From Clostridia bacterium (lineage in GTDB: Bacteria > Bacillota > Clostridia > Christensenellales > Aristaeellaceae), in contig JAFZOG010000152.1 in the NCBI GenBank assembly GCA_017550745.1, positions 62,001 to 126,000 on the forward strand: a stretch of 64,000 nt of DNA. The letters are read 5' to 3'. Each line of letters starts with the position of its first letter. The stretch's first letter is position 1. Positions 7,494 through 17,086 of the stretch are shown here, one piece after another. The translations under genes and the position numbers were made by a program. The notes beneath the pieces are model-generated. The model ran no database searches and had not been told where the DNA came from. It saw only the letters and a list, made by a program, of their open reading frames with translations.

Positions 7494-8674
7494 AACTGAC
7501 GCGTATCCTGGGAATCGCCCTGATCCTGTGCCTGCTGGCATCCCACGCCTGCGCCGCCCGGTTTGACCTGGCGGACGGGCGCTATTACATCCTCTCCTGC
7601 GGCGGGAGCTTTGCCTATTCCCGCGACACCTCCGGCGCTGTCCGTGTCTGGGGAGACAACCAGTACGGCCAGCTCGGCAAGGGACATTTCAATAATGCCA
7701 GCGGCATTTTGGGCATTTATCCGTCCGATTTTAAAACCAAAAACGCCGAAATCGACCTGAACCAGCTGAAGGACATCGTAAGCGGCAGCAATTTCAGCTT
7801 CTTCTGGATGAACGACGGCGCGCTGTACGCCGTCGGGAACAGCGATTACGGCACCCTGGGCAAGCAGGAGGGAAGCTATGCCACCCATACGCGCTTCTAT
7901 CTGCCGGAAAACCCCGCCGCGATTTCCTGCGGGTTCGGCCATGTGCTGGTTTTAACCGAAAACGGCGAGGTGTACGCCTGGGGCAGAAATAACAAAGGCC
8001 AGGTCGGCAACGGGTCAAAGCAGAAAACAATCAGCCCCTGCAAGCTTTCCCTGCAGAACATCGTCCAAATCGCCGCGGGGGGCCAATTCTCCCTGGCGCT
8101 GGACAGCGAGGGCAGGCTGTGGGGCTGGGGGGACAATGAATTCAACACCCTCTCTCCCGGCGGGGAAGAGTGCTATCCTGTCCCCATGCAGATCAATACC
8201 GGGGATATTCAGGTTGCGTCGATCCAGGCGGGCGGCTACCATGCGGCGATCCTGGACAAGCAGGGCACGGTATGGACATGGGGCAAAAACGACGTGTATC
8301 AGCTGGGCATCGAAACGAAGGGGCGCACCGTGGCATCTCCCACAGCCGTTTCTCTGCCCCTGCCCGCCACAAGCCTGACCGTTTACTCCTCCCAGAACTA
8401 CGCCATCCTGTCCGATACATCCCTGTGGTCATGGGGCAATAACGGATACGGCCAATTGGGCCAGGGCCTGCGCGGCGTTGTGGGCGGCCTGCCAGGACAA
8501 TGCGTGGAGCGGGATGTGGCGCTGGTTGAAACAGGCAGCATGTTCGCCCTCTGCGTGCTGCAGAACGGAACCATGCTGGCCGCTGGCTTCAACAACCACG
8601 CCGAGCTGGGCGACGGAACGACCGCCCATAGAAACGTCATGTCGCCCAATGGGATGAATCTGATCCCTTACTGA
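7490..8674 (+). CDS. Secreted RCC1-repeat beta-propeller protein
   Basis: A 394-aa protein with a signal peptide (cleavage near CAA, residues 20-24). Seven RCC1-type blades can be counted by the repeated W-G-x-N-x-x-G-Q-L-G pattern, for example WGDNQYGQLGKG, WGRNNKGQVGNG and WGNNGYGQLGQG; one blade (WGDNEFNTLSPGG) is degenerate. Bacterial RCC1 propellers usually bind proteins or glycans outside the cell. The ATG overlaps the preceding stop by 4 bp (ATGA), so translation is coupled to the Lgt-like gene. A terminator follows. Ligand unknown. Confidence 0.85.
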   Translation: MKLTRILGIALILCLLASHACAARFDLADGRYYILSCGGSFAYSRDTSGAVRVWGDNQYGQLGKGHFNNASGILGIYPSDFKTKNAEIDLNQLKDIVSGSNFSFFWMNDGALYAVGNSDYGTLGKQEGSYATHTRFYLPENPAAISCGFGHVLVLTENGEVYAWGRNNKGQVGNGSKQKTISPCKLSLQNIVQIAAGGQFSLALDSEGRLWGWGDNEFNTLSPGGEECYPVPMQINTGDIQVASIQAGGYHAAILDKQGTVWTWGKNDVYQLGIETKGRTVASPTAVSLPLPATSLTVYSSQNYAILSDTSLWSWGNNGYGQLGQGLRGVVGGLPGQCVERDVALVETGSMFALCVLQNGTMLAAGFNNHAELGDGTTAHRNVMSPNGMNLIPY

Positions 8675-8701
8675 CGGGCGCCGCCCGAATGTTATGAAAT
8701 G

Positions 8702-8753
8702 AAACCGCGCGGCCCACAGCACAGGGCCGCGGTCATGCTGTTCCGCGGTTTTT
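8702..8753. terminator. Composite convergent terminator
   Basis: AAACCGCG pairs with CGCGGTTT, enclosing an inner CGGCCC/GGGCCG hairpin; a T run follows on the plus strand. It lies between the convergent RCC1 and XRE genes. Confidence 0.7.
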
Positions 8754-8764
8754 GGAAGGCAGCG

Positions 8765-9262
8765 TCACTTCTTGCCGATATTGCTCAGAATATCCAGCGC
8801 GCCGCCCAGCAGCCCTTCCACCAGGGGATTCGCGTTTTCTTCCTGTACCTTCTTTTCACCCTTCAGCACCGCTTCCGCATCCTTCCTGACGGCGGCGCTG
8901 GCGGCGCGGTACAGCCCCAGCACCCGCTTTTCCGCGGCGGTCAGCTTGATTTCGTCAGCTTGCTTTGCGGTGCTTGAGGATGCCTTTTTCGATGCGGCGG
9001 AAGCCGGCTTTGAAGCTGTGCCGGAGGCAGGCTTTTTTGCGGAGGAAACGTATCCCGCCGCCTCCAGCAGAGATTTCTGCGTTACGCCCGTGGCTTTGGC
9101 TATCGCCTTCAGCTCGGCTTGAGTCAGCTCTTTTTCACCGCGTTCCGCCTTGCTCACTTCGCTTGCGGACAATCCGTCGATCATCGCAGCCAGCTTTTCC
9201 TGGCTCAATCCGGCCTTGGTACGGGCTTCCTTGATCAGCGCGCCTACATTTTTCTGGGCCAT
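8765..9262 (-). CDS. XRE-family helix-turn-helix protein
   Basis: A 165-aa protein. Residues 5-68 form a Cro/CI-type helix-turn-helix (IKEARTKAGLSQEKLAAMI, then LSASEVSKAERGEKELT). Residues from about 73 to 103 are an Ala/Ser/Lys-rich linker. The C-terminal 60 residues are helical and end GGALDILSNIGKK. GGGAGG precedes the start. It is probably a DNA-binding regulator whose targets and signal are unknown. The linker-tail layout resembles small regulators conserved in gut Clostridia, but I do not recognise a named member. Confidence 0.8.
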   Translation of the reverse strand: MAQKNVGALIKEARTKAGLSQEKLAAMIDGLSASEVSKAERGEKELTQAELKAIAKATGVTQKSLLEAAGYVSSAKKPASGTASKPASAASKKASSSTAKQADEIKLTAAEKRVLGLYRAASAAVRKDAEAVLKGEKKVQEENANPLVEGLLGGALDILSNIGKK

Positions 9263-9288
9263 AGCATTCTACCTCCCGTTTTTTCTAA

Positions 9289-9317
9289 ATCATACCACAG
9301 GATGTTTTTTTCGGCAA
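9289..9317 (-). promoter_or_regulatory. Sigma-A promoter of the XRE gene
   Basis: TTGCCG and TATGAT with a 17-bp spacer and TGG before the -10, on the minus strand. Confidence 0.65.
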
Positions 9318-9359
9318 GGCATATTCTTATTTCCACATTTTTTGCGCTGGAGGCAAACG

Positions 9360-9719
9360 ATGCAGCCGCTTTTATTGTGTATCGGGATGGAGCAGAACCA
9401 ATTGATGCGCATTTCTTTTGCCGCAATGGCCCTGGGTATCCGGATAAAAGCCGTGGGGGAGAGCGAATGGGGACAAACCGTCGGCGCGCTGTGCGGGCTG
9501 GAGCCTGAAAACACCCGCGCGCCGAAGGGACGTGTGAGCAGCCCGATGATCGTGATGGCTTTTTTTGACGATGGGCTGGTGGATAAACTTCTCAAAAGCC
9601 TCCGCAGCGGCGGACAGAGCGTGCGGCTGAAAGCCGTCCTTACGCCCTCCAACCGTTTTTGGACCTGTGAACAGCTCTGCTGGCATCTTTCGCAGGAAGC
9701 GGCGCAGCTGGAGCGCTGA
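9360..9719 (+). CDS. DUF3783 domain protein
   Basis: A 119-aa cytoplasmic protein. The second half, PMIVMAFFDDGLVDKLLKSL followed by LKAVLTPSNRFWT, matches DUF3783, a short domain of unknown function common in Firmicutes. GGAGG lies 6 nt before the ATG at 9360. Upstream in-frame codons overlap the divergent XRE gene and have no ribosome-binding site. The acetyltransferase gene follows 21 bp later, probably in the same transcript. No biochemical role is known. Confidence 0.75.
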   Translation: MQPLLLCIGMEQNQLMRISFAAMALGIRIKAVGESEWGQTVGALCGLEPENTRAPKGRVSSPMIVMAFFDDGLVDKLLKSLRSGGQSVRLKAVLTPSNRFWTCEQLCWHLSQEAAQLER

Positions 9720-9740
9720 CCTTACCGGGAGGAACGAAAA

Positions 9741-10283
9741 ATGCAGTTGGAAACAGAGCGATTATTCCTGCGGGAAATGGATCAGAACGATTATGACGCG
9801 CTCTACGCCGTGCTGGCCGATCATGACATCATGCGGCATTATCCCTATGCCTTTGATGAAGAGCGCGTGCGGGGATGGATCCAAAGGAATATGGCGCGCT
9901 ACCGTGAAAACGGTTTTGGCCTCTGGGCGGTTTGCCTGAAGCAAACGGGTGAAATGATCGGCGACTGCGGGCTGACGCTGCAAACCATTGACGGCGAGAT
10001 CCTGCCCGAGATCGGGTACCATATCCGCGCAGACTGCCAGCGGAAGGGCTACGCGAAGGAAGCGGCAAAGGCCGTCATGGACTGGGCGTTTGAGCATACG
10101 GATTATCCCGCGGTTTATTCCTATTGCAAATATACAAATGCACCGTCCGTGAAAACCGCGGAAGCCATCGGCATGCGCTTCATGAAGGAATATCCTGATG
10201 AAGCGAACGGCGTCACCCACGTTTCCCGCATCACCCGGGATGAATGGAAAAAGGCAATGCCTTCAAAGGTAAGCAATATATAA
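9741..10283 (+). CDS. GNAT family N-acetyltransferase (RimJ/RimL-like)
   Basis: A 180-aa acetyl-CoA-dependent acetyltransferase. It starts LETERLFLREM, the classic N-terminus of the RimJ/RimL group. It keeps the acetyl-CoA loop Q-R-K-G-Y-A-K-E-A near residues 94-102 and NAPSVKTAEAIGMRF near 133-147. GGGAGG precedes the start. This group acetylates protein N-termini, amines or small molecules; the substrate cannot be told. A long hairpin follows. Confidence 0.85.
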   Translation: MQLETERLFLREMDQNDYDALYAVLADHDIMRHYPYAFDEERVRGWIQRNMARYRENGFGLWAVCLKQTGEMIGDCGLTLQTIDGEILPEIGYHIRADCQRKGYAKEAAKAVMDWAFEHTDYPAVYSYCKYTNAPSVKTAEAIGMRFMKEYPDEANGVTHVSRITRDEWKKAMPSKVSNI

Positions 10284-10317
10284 TGCAAAAGACCTGCCCA
10301 ACGGATAGGTCAGGTTT

Positions 10318-10366
10318 CAGATTGTCAAAAAACCCCCTACGATGCAAGGGGGTTTTTGACAATCTG
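10318..10366. terminator. Long perfect inverted repeat, probably a bidirectional terminator
   Basis: The arms are 21 nt each: CAGATTGTCAAAAA plus CCCCCT pairs with AGGGGG plus TTTTTGACAATCTG around a 6- to 7-nt loop. It lies between the GNAT and ABC genes, which converge. The arms are longer than a simple terminator needs, and the left arm resembles sequence at 3230 and 16612. It may be a repeat adopted as a terminator. Confidence 0.8.
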
Positions 10367-10408
10367 TCCGGGGAAAAGCTTCTTGCTTCTCCACGGCAAT
10401 TGAACTTT

Positions 10409-11755
<1,347 letters not shown>

Positions 11756-11783
11756 ATTCCTTCATCCTCCAATACCGTTTGGG

Positions 11784-13676
11784 TCACTTTCCGCCGCCGA
11801 TACCGGCGTCCAGGCTGGCCCCCGTCAGTTTATTCACCAATGTGTTGAACACCAGAATTACCAGGATCAGGATCAGGTTGATGCCGCTGGAGAAAGCGTA
11901 CAGGCCCATTTCATCAAAGTAGCCCAGCATGGTGGTGATGATCTTTCCCTGGCCGCACAGCAGCATGAACAGGGTCAATTCACGCAGGCAGGTCATGAAC
12001 GGCAGCAGGAAGCCGCTGATGATGGACGTTTTCTGAATGGGGATGATGATGCGGGTCATCCGCTTCCACCAGGGAATATCCTGGATGATGGCGGCCTCCT
12101 CGATTTCGCCGGACAGCTGCATCATGGAGTTTAGCGCGCTCCTGCTGGCGAAGGGGATATACTTCACCGTGCCGGCCAGCACCAGCAAAAGGAAGGTGTT
12201 GTAAATACCGATGTTGGAGCCGAACACGAAGAAAGCGACGCCCACGGCCAGGGACGGCATCAGGTAAGGGAGGAAGGCCATGTTGTTCACATAAGCCGCC
12301 CATTTGCTGCGGCGGTTCTTGCTGACGCAGTAGCCCACCAGCGTGCCGATGGTGCCGGCAGCCAAAGCGCAGAACACCGCTACGATCAGGGTGCCGCCAA
12401 AGGCGTTCCAGATTTCACTGTTGTACAGGATGCCCTTCTGGCCGTACATGCCGTTCTCCGTCACGTTTTCCGCCGTCAGCCACCATTTGGTGGTCATATG
12501 CCCGGCGATGCCGTGGGTAATGAAGGAATAGTCGCCGGGATTGGGCAGGAAGGTTTCCACGGCGAACAGGATGATGGGCAGGATGCCGGTGGCCAGGGTG
12601 GTGATGACAAAGACAGCGGCCAGGATGTACTTGCCCGCCCGCAGGTTCACCACGCTGCTCTGGCCGGATTTGCCGGTGACGGTGGTAAAGTTCTTGCGGC
12701 CGGAGGTGGTGCGCTGGTTCACGATCAGGATCAGGAACCCGAACAGCATCATGATGACCGCCAGGATGCTGGCCTGGCCCGCGCGGTTGGAGCTCATTCC
12801 CACGTATTGCGTTGACAGCGTAGCCAGCTTCAGGTAATGGGGAATGGGATAGGAGCCCATGGCGCTGGAGAACACCAGCAGGATGGTGCTCAGGATGGCG
12901 GGCTTCACCAGGGGCAGCGTCACCCGCAGGAAGGTTTTCCAGCGGGGCGTGTTCAGGATGGTGGCCGCTTCCTCCAGATTGGCGTCCATGTTCCTGAAGA
13001 TACCGCCGATCAGGATATAGGCGAACGGCGCGTAATGCAGCGCCAGCACAACGGAAACGGGGAAAATCCCCTCGCACCACCACTTGGGCATGTACACATG
13101 AAACAGGGACACGAACAGCCCGTCGTTGCCGCCGGTGACCAGATTGCTGTTGAACAGGTTCTGCCACATGACGGCCAGCGTCCACTGGGGCATGATGTAG
13201 GGGAAAATAAAAATGGAGCTCAGGTATTTCTTGAATTTCAGGTTGGTGCGGGTCACCAGGTAGGCGAAGATGCCGCCGTAGAAGATGGCGCCGACGCAGG
13301 CGAAAATGCTGATCAGCACGGAATTGAGCAGCGGCGTCAGCAGATAGGTGGAAGCGATGCTCTGGGTTTTGCGCTCGCGGGTGACGGGATCGCGGGTCGA
13401 GATCGTACCTGTGAAAAGATTGCTCCAGTTATAGCCGGTGTAGGTTTCTCCCAGCACCTCCACCTGGGCGTCTTCAGCCTTCGATTCCGCGTCTATGCTG
13501 CCGGGATGAATTGACACAGTGTCCCGGATGATGGTGACCATGGGAAAGATGGTGGTGATGGTCAGGATGATGCCAAGGGCCAGCAGAATGGCGTTCTGCG
13601 GCTTGCTGATATATGTCCTGAACCCGTTCAGCTTCTTTTTAAAGCTGCTTTGCCTGGGGGATGCAATGGTGGACAT
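11784..13676 (-). CDS. ABC transporter permease, fused double domain (FbpB type)
   Basis: A 630-aa inner-membrane protein with two tandem permease domains, each of about six helices. EAA-type cytoplasmic loops appear as LEEAATILNTPRWKTFLRVTLP in the first half and IEEAAIIQDIPWWKRMTRIIIP in the second. One fused chain thus provides both membrane subunits, as in FbpB. The start has GGGAGG upstream. The periplasmic-type loop of the first half is long (about residues 50-120). It sits between the ATPase (28 bp) and the solute-binding protein (116 bp). Confidence 0.9.
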   Translation of the reverse strand: MSTIASPRQSSFKKKLNGFRTYISKPQNAILLALGIILTITTIFPMVTIIRDTVSIHPGSIDAESKAEDAQVEVLGETYTGYNWSNLFTGTISTRDPVTRERKTQSIASTYLLTPLLNSVLISIFACVGAIFYGGIFAYLVTRTNLKFKKYLSSIFIFPYIMPQWTLAVMWQNLFNSNLVTGGNDGLFVSLFHVYMPKWWCEGIFPVSVVLALHYAPFAYILIGGIFRNMDANLEEAATILNTPRWKTFLRVTLPLVKPAILSTILLVFSSAMGSYPIPHYLKLATLSTQYVGMSSNRAGQASILAVIMMLFGFLILIVNQRTTSGRKNFTTVTGKSGQSSVVNLRAGKYILAAVFVITTLATGILPIILFAVETFLPNPGDYSFITHGIAGHMTTKWWLTAENVTENGMYGQKGILYNSEIWNAFGGTLIVAVFCALAAGTIGTLVGYCVSKNRRSKWAAYVNNMAFLPYLMPSLAVGVAFFVFGSNIGIYNTFLLLVLAGTVKYIPFASRSALNSMMQLSGEIEEAAIIQDIPWWKRMTRIIIPIQKTSIISGFLLPFMTCLRELTLFMLLCGQGKIITTMLGYFDEMGLYAFSSGINLILILVILVFNTLVNKLTGASLDAGIGGGK

Positions 13677-13792
13677 GCCTCTCCTCCCTTTCCAGATTCA
13701 TGTGTTTCCCATACGGAAACGGGCAGCGAGCCGGTAGGAGCCGACCCGCCGCCCGCAATCATTTTAAAGGGATCCTGCGGATATGCTGTTTC

Positions 13793-15082
13793 TTACTTGG
13801 CGTTCACGATACCGTCGATCCAGTCGCTCATGGTGCCGGACACGGAAGCGCAGTAGGCGGGTTCTTCCACCACCAGCTTGCCCTCGTTCAGCCACCAGTC
13901 GTAGCCGCGGTCGTTCTTGGCGGGATAGGTGTCAACGCCGTCCACGTAGCCGTCCTTGCTGTGGTCCTGCATGCAGGCGGGCACGGGAGCGTAGCCGCCC
14001 ATGTCCTTGCCCCAGGCCTTGAAGCCGTCCTGGGTGGTGGTCATGAAGGCGATGATGGCGCAGGAAGTCCAGGGCAGGGGGCTGGTCTTGGTCAGCATCA
14101 GGTAATGCTTGTAAGCGTAGCCGCCGATGCCCACGTAGCCATCCTGATAGGCGGCCACGGTGATGTTGTTGACGGAGGATTCAGCGGTTTCTTCCACGCT
14201 GCGCAGCTTGGAATACACCAGCAAGCCGGTCTGGCCCTTGGCGGAGGTGGTCACCAGGGTGTTGCAGATGGGGCCGTCGTCGGTCTGCTCGTTGTACTTC
14301 TCGCACCACAGATACACCCAGGCCAGGCCGTAATTGGCGTTTTCGCCCGCGATGCCCAGGTCCTCGGCGTCCAGCTTCATGTCTTCGATCAGGGCGTCGT
14401 ATTCTTCGTTCTTGCCGGCCCATGCTTCATAGGCATCCTTGGCGATGGAAGCATACTTATCGTTGGTCATCATGTACAGGAAGTTCTTGCCCACCAGTTC
14501 GCTGTTCACGCCCATGAACAGGGGAGCTTCGCCTTCCGCCACGAAATCCCACATATTCGTGTAGGTCTTGTCGCCCAGGTTGTTAAATTCAAACACCTTG
14601 TTCAGGGTCTGCAGGGCCAGGGGGTATTCGTTGTTTTCACGGGACAGGCCCTCGGCTTCCGTCCAGTCCTTGGGAACGAAGTTCAGCAGGATGCCGGTAT
14701 CCAGCATTTTGCTCTGGATCTGGTTGCCGTCCTGGATCAAGGTCATGGACATGACGTGGTTCGCGCCGTTCACGTCCTTTTCCAGCTGGTCGAAGATCTT
14801 GTTTTCCTTGGGCTGCTGCCAATCCCAGTTCAGGGTGTAGGAGGGATCGATCTTCTGCAGCTCTTCCACAAACAGGGGCAGGGCGGATTTGCCGCGGCTG
14901 GAGTTGCCCACGGCGTAGAAATCTTTGCCGTTGGATTCTTCAATCGCCTTTTTGAACAGTTCTTCCAATGTCATGGTTTGCGCTTGTTCGATCACTTCCG
15001 CAACCGTCATTTCGGCGGATGCGAAGGAGCAGAAGGACAGAACCATTGCCATGATCAACGTGCACGCGAGCAGTTTTTTCAT
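13793..15082 (-). CDS. ABC transporter extracellular solute-binding protein
   Basis: A 429-aa secreted protein with a signal peptide (MKKLLACTLIMAMVLSF, cleavage after ASA near residue 23). There is no clear lipobox, which is unusual for a Gram-positive binding protein that must stay at the membrane. The body has the two-lobe extracellular SBP pattern, including VGNSSRGKSALPLF and DWIDGIVNAK at the end. It is the first gene of the importer operon and has its own strong promoter. The ligand may be iron, a phosphonate or another small solute; the sequence does not decide. Confidence 0.85.
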   Translation of the reverse strand: MKKLLACTLIMAMVLSFCSFASAEMTVAEVIEQAQTMTLEELFKKAIEESNGKDFYAVGNSSRGKSALPLFVEELQKIDPSYTLNWDWQQPKENKIFDQLEKDVNGANHVMSMTLIQDGNQIQSKMLDTGILLNFVPKDWTEAEGLSRENNEYPLALQTLNKVFEFNNLGDKTYTNMWDFVAEGEAPLFMGVNSELVGKNFLYMMTNDKYASIAKDAYEAWAGKNEEYDALIEDMKLDAEDLGIAGENANYGLAWVYLWCEKYNEQTDDGPICNTLVTTSAKGQTGLLVYSKLRSVEETAESSVNNITVAAYQDGYVGIGGYAYKHYLMLTKTSPLPWTSCAIIAFMTTTQDGFKAWGKDMGGYAPVPACMQDHSKDGYVDGVDTYPAKNDRGYDWWLNEGKLVVEEPAYCASVSGTMSDWIDGIVNAK

Positions 15083-15136
15083 GAGATATTCTCTTCCTTT
15101 CTATATCTGGCTTGCTTTTGGCCAGTCTTTACATTT

Positions 15137-15164
15137 ATTATATACTTTCTTTCGCTGTTGTCAA
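15137..15164 (-). promoter_or_regulatory. Sigma-A promoter of the ABC importer operon
   Basis: A consensus TTGACA and TATAAT with a 16-bp spacer on the minus strand, about 55 bp before the first gene. Confidence 0.8.
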
Positions 15165-15266
15165 GAGGGAGAAAAAGCATAAGCCGCTTCGTTCATTGGG
15201 CGGCAAGCTGGTTTTTTACGGCTGACCGCGAAAGAATTACCATATTTTTTTGAAAAACACTTTTGT

Positions 15267-15299
15267 TTTAATCTTTCTTTAAGATTCGCGGTTTATACT
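15267..15299 (+). promoter_or_regulatory. Direct-repeat activator site plus -10 box
   Basis: TTTAAT (15267-15272) and TTTAAG (15278-15283) repeat with 11-bp periodicity, and TATACT begins 10 nt after the second box. There is no -35 hexamer; the repeats occupy that place, as for OmpR-family response regulators acting as class II activators. Identical geometry occurs at 29128-29160. Confidence 0.6.
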
Positions 15300-15332
15300 G
15301 TGCCCGTAACCAAGAAAGGAAGGTGTTACACG

Positions 15333-16547
15333 ATGAAAAAAACGATGAAAAAACTGGCAGCGGTTTTCTCTGTTATTGCCCTGATGATGATGCTGCTTAT
15401 CTCCGGCGCTGCGGCTGAAGCGGCCGGTGTATTCTATCAAGCCGATGAAATGTTTTCTGACCGGGATATGAAGCAGACAGCCGATCTGGCCGAAGCTGTC
15501 ACCTACGCCCTGGCGGACGGCCAGGATATCCGCATCACTGCGGCGGGCGTCTATGTGCTGACTGGCAAGGCCGCGAACGTGACAGTCTATGTGGAAGCCG
15601 GAAAGGACGATAAAGTGCAGATCGTGCTGGACGGCGTGACCGTGGCCAATGCGGCTTTTCCCGTCATCTATGTGAAATCGGCAGATAAGGTATTCGTGAC
15701 CACCAGCGCCGACAGCGCGCTGTCCGTGACCGGCACATTTGCTTCAGACGGCAGCGTCAAGACCGACGGCGTGATCTTCTCCAAATCGGACCTGGTGCTC
15801 AGCGGCACGGCTGCTTTGACCGTTACCTCCACGGATAACGGCATTGTATGCAAGGACGACTTGAAAATCACGGGCGGCACATACAGTATCAGCGCTTCCT
15901 CCAAGGCGGTCGAAGCGAATGACTCCATCCGGATCGCCGACGGCGCCCTGTACCTCGCAGCCGGAACGGACGGCCTGCACGCGGAAAACGACAAGGACGA
16001 CACCAAGGGTTATGTCTATATCGCCGGCGGCACGATCACCATCCAGGCAGGCGATGACGGCATTCACGCCACCTCCGTGGTGCAGATCGACGGCGGCACG
16101 CTGACCGTCAAAGCCGCCGAGGGTATCGAGGGAACGTACATCCAGATCAACGGCGGCATTGTCAATATTCAAAGCACCGATGACGGCATCAACGCGGCCC
16201 AGAAAAGCAAAGCGTATACCGCCACCGTAGAGATCAACGACGGCGATATCACCATCGCCATGGGCGCGGGCGACACCGACGGTGTCGATTCCAACGGAAA
16301 TATCATCGTCAACGGCGGCACCGTCAGCGTGACCGGCAGCAGTACCTTTGACTACGACGGCACTGCCCAGTATAACGGCGGCACCATCATCGCCAACGGG
16401 CAACAGATCAGCTATATTCCCAACCAGATGATGGGCGGCTGGGGCGGCATGAACGGCGGCTGGGGCAATAATGATTTCGGCCGGGGCAATACCAATTCAG
16501 GCTGGGGCGGCATGGGCAACGGACGGGGCGGGCGGGGCGGCTGGTGA
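15333..16547 (+). CDS. Secreted carbohydrate-binding beta-helix protein (Cthe_2159/DUF4353 type)
   Basis: A 404-aa protein with a signal peptide ending AAAEA near residue 31. The body is built of short repeats such as DGIVCKDDLKITGGTYSI, DGIHATSVVQIDGGTLTV and DGINAAQKSK. These are the D-G-I/L plus G-G-T pattern of the Cthe_2159 family, a right-handed parallel beta-helix that binds pectin-like polysaccharides and calcium. The last 35 residues are a Gly/Trp/Asn/Arg-rich tail (WGGMNGGWGN and so on) of probable surface-adhesive or disordered nature. AAGGAAGG precedes the start. Its promoter shares activator repeats with the VTC-DUF4956 genes, a combination often found together in Clostridia. Confidence 0.85.
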   Translation: MKKTMKKLAAVFSVIALMMMLLISGAAAEAAGVFYQADEMFSDRDMKQTADLAEAVTYALADGQDIRITAAGVYVLTGKAANVTVYVEAGKDDKVQIVLDGVTVANAAFPVIYVKSADKVFVTTSADSALSVTGTFASDGSVKTDGVIFSKSDLVLSGTAALTVTSTDNGIVCKDDLKITGGTYSISASSKAVEANDSIRIADGALYLAAGTDGLHAENDKDDTKGYVYIAGGTITIQAGDDGIHATSVVQIDGGTLTVKAAEGIEGTYIQINGGIVNIQSTDDGINAAQKSKAYTATVEINDGDITIAMGAGDTDGVDSNGNIIVNGGTVSVTGSSTFDYDGTAQYNGGTIIANGQQISYIPNQMMGGWGGMNGGWGNNDFGRGNTNSGWGGMGNGRGGRGGW

Positions 16548-16588
16548 ACCTCCCAATCCCCTTTATCTTAAACGCATATCAGCAAAAG

Positions 16589-16675
16589 GACCTGCCGTAT
16601 CCGCTCGGCAGGTCTGAGGCTGCCGAAAAAGTGTTTTCCACAGGGGCTGTTGCATTAAAATAGCGCAGCCGCCCC
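16589..16675. repeat. Two intergenic hairpins related to repeats at 10.3 kb and 55.7 kb
   Basis: GACCTGCCG and CGGCAGGTC (16589-16614) form a perfect hairpin, followed by TGAGGCTGCCGAAAAAG. A second, weaker hairpin (GGGGCTGTTGCA... GCGCAGCCGCCCC) ends at 16675. Similar wording occurs at about 10291-10330 and 55660-55695. Confidence 0.5.
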
Positions 16676-16734
16676 TTTCCATAAGCAGACAGGCAGGATA
16701 GTATCCAAGAAACGAACAAGTATTTAAGTCTTTC

Positions 16735-16960
16735 CCTAACTTTGTGTAAACCTCCAAGAAGGTGTAGCATAAGAGCACCAGAATGGAGGTTTTTTCATGA
16801 CGAAGAAAAATGGAAGACGGAGGAGCCCGGAAGAGGCAGCACGGCGGGAGTAGATTCGAGAACTGCTGGAGCTGGCGTGAGTAAGCGGGATGGAGTATAT
16901 TCAGCAACTGTTCCGAGAGAGCATCGCGGAATTCACGCGGAATTCACGCGGAATTCACGG
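16735..16960 (+). mobile_element. Relic of an IS256-family element (left end and broken transposase start)
   Basis: From the ATG at 16797 the frame reads MTKKNGRRRSPEEAARRE, stop, IRELLELA, stop, VSGMEYIQQLFRESIAEF. This is the N-terminus of mutator-type (IS256) transposases with two in-frame stops, after which homology ends. The sequence just upstream (TAACTTTGTGTAAACCTCC) looks like an IS256-type terminal repeat and transposase leader. The reading frame runs into three tandem copies of GCGGAATTCAC (16926-16960). No right end or remaining transposase is present, so the element is dead. Confidence 0.7.
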
Positions 16961-16982
16961 AAGAAAAACCGCCGGTTTCTGC

Positions 16983-17011
16983 TTGACGGGAAAGGTTTAT
17001 GAGAGTATAAT
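16983..17011 (+). promoter_or_regulatory. Sigma-A promoter of the secD-like gene
   Basis: TTGACG and TATAAT with a 17-bp spacer, about 75 bp before the start codon and just downstream of the IS256 relic. Confidence 0.75.
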
Positions 17012-17086
17012 GTACAAGTCTACCGTGAAAACGTCACGCGATTGCGCGTACAAACAGCATTTTACAACGAGAGGAAGAGAATCATT

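Noticed and set aside
16926-16960. Three tandem copies of an 11-bp unit as a possible CRISPR or VNTR
   Set aside because: Too short, without spacers, and inside a decayed transposase start; no cas genes are in the window.
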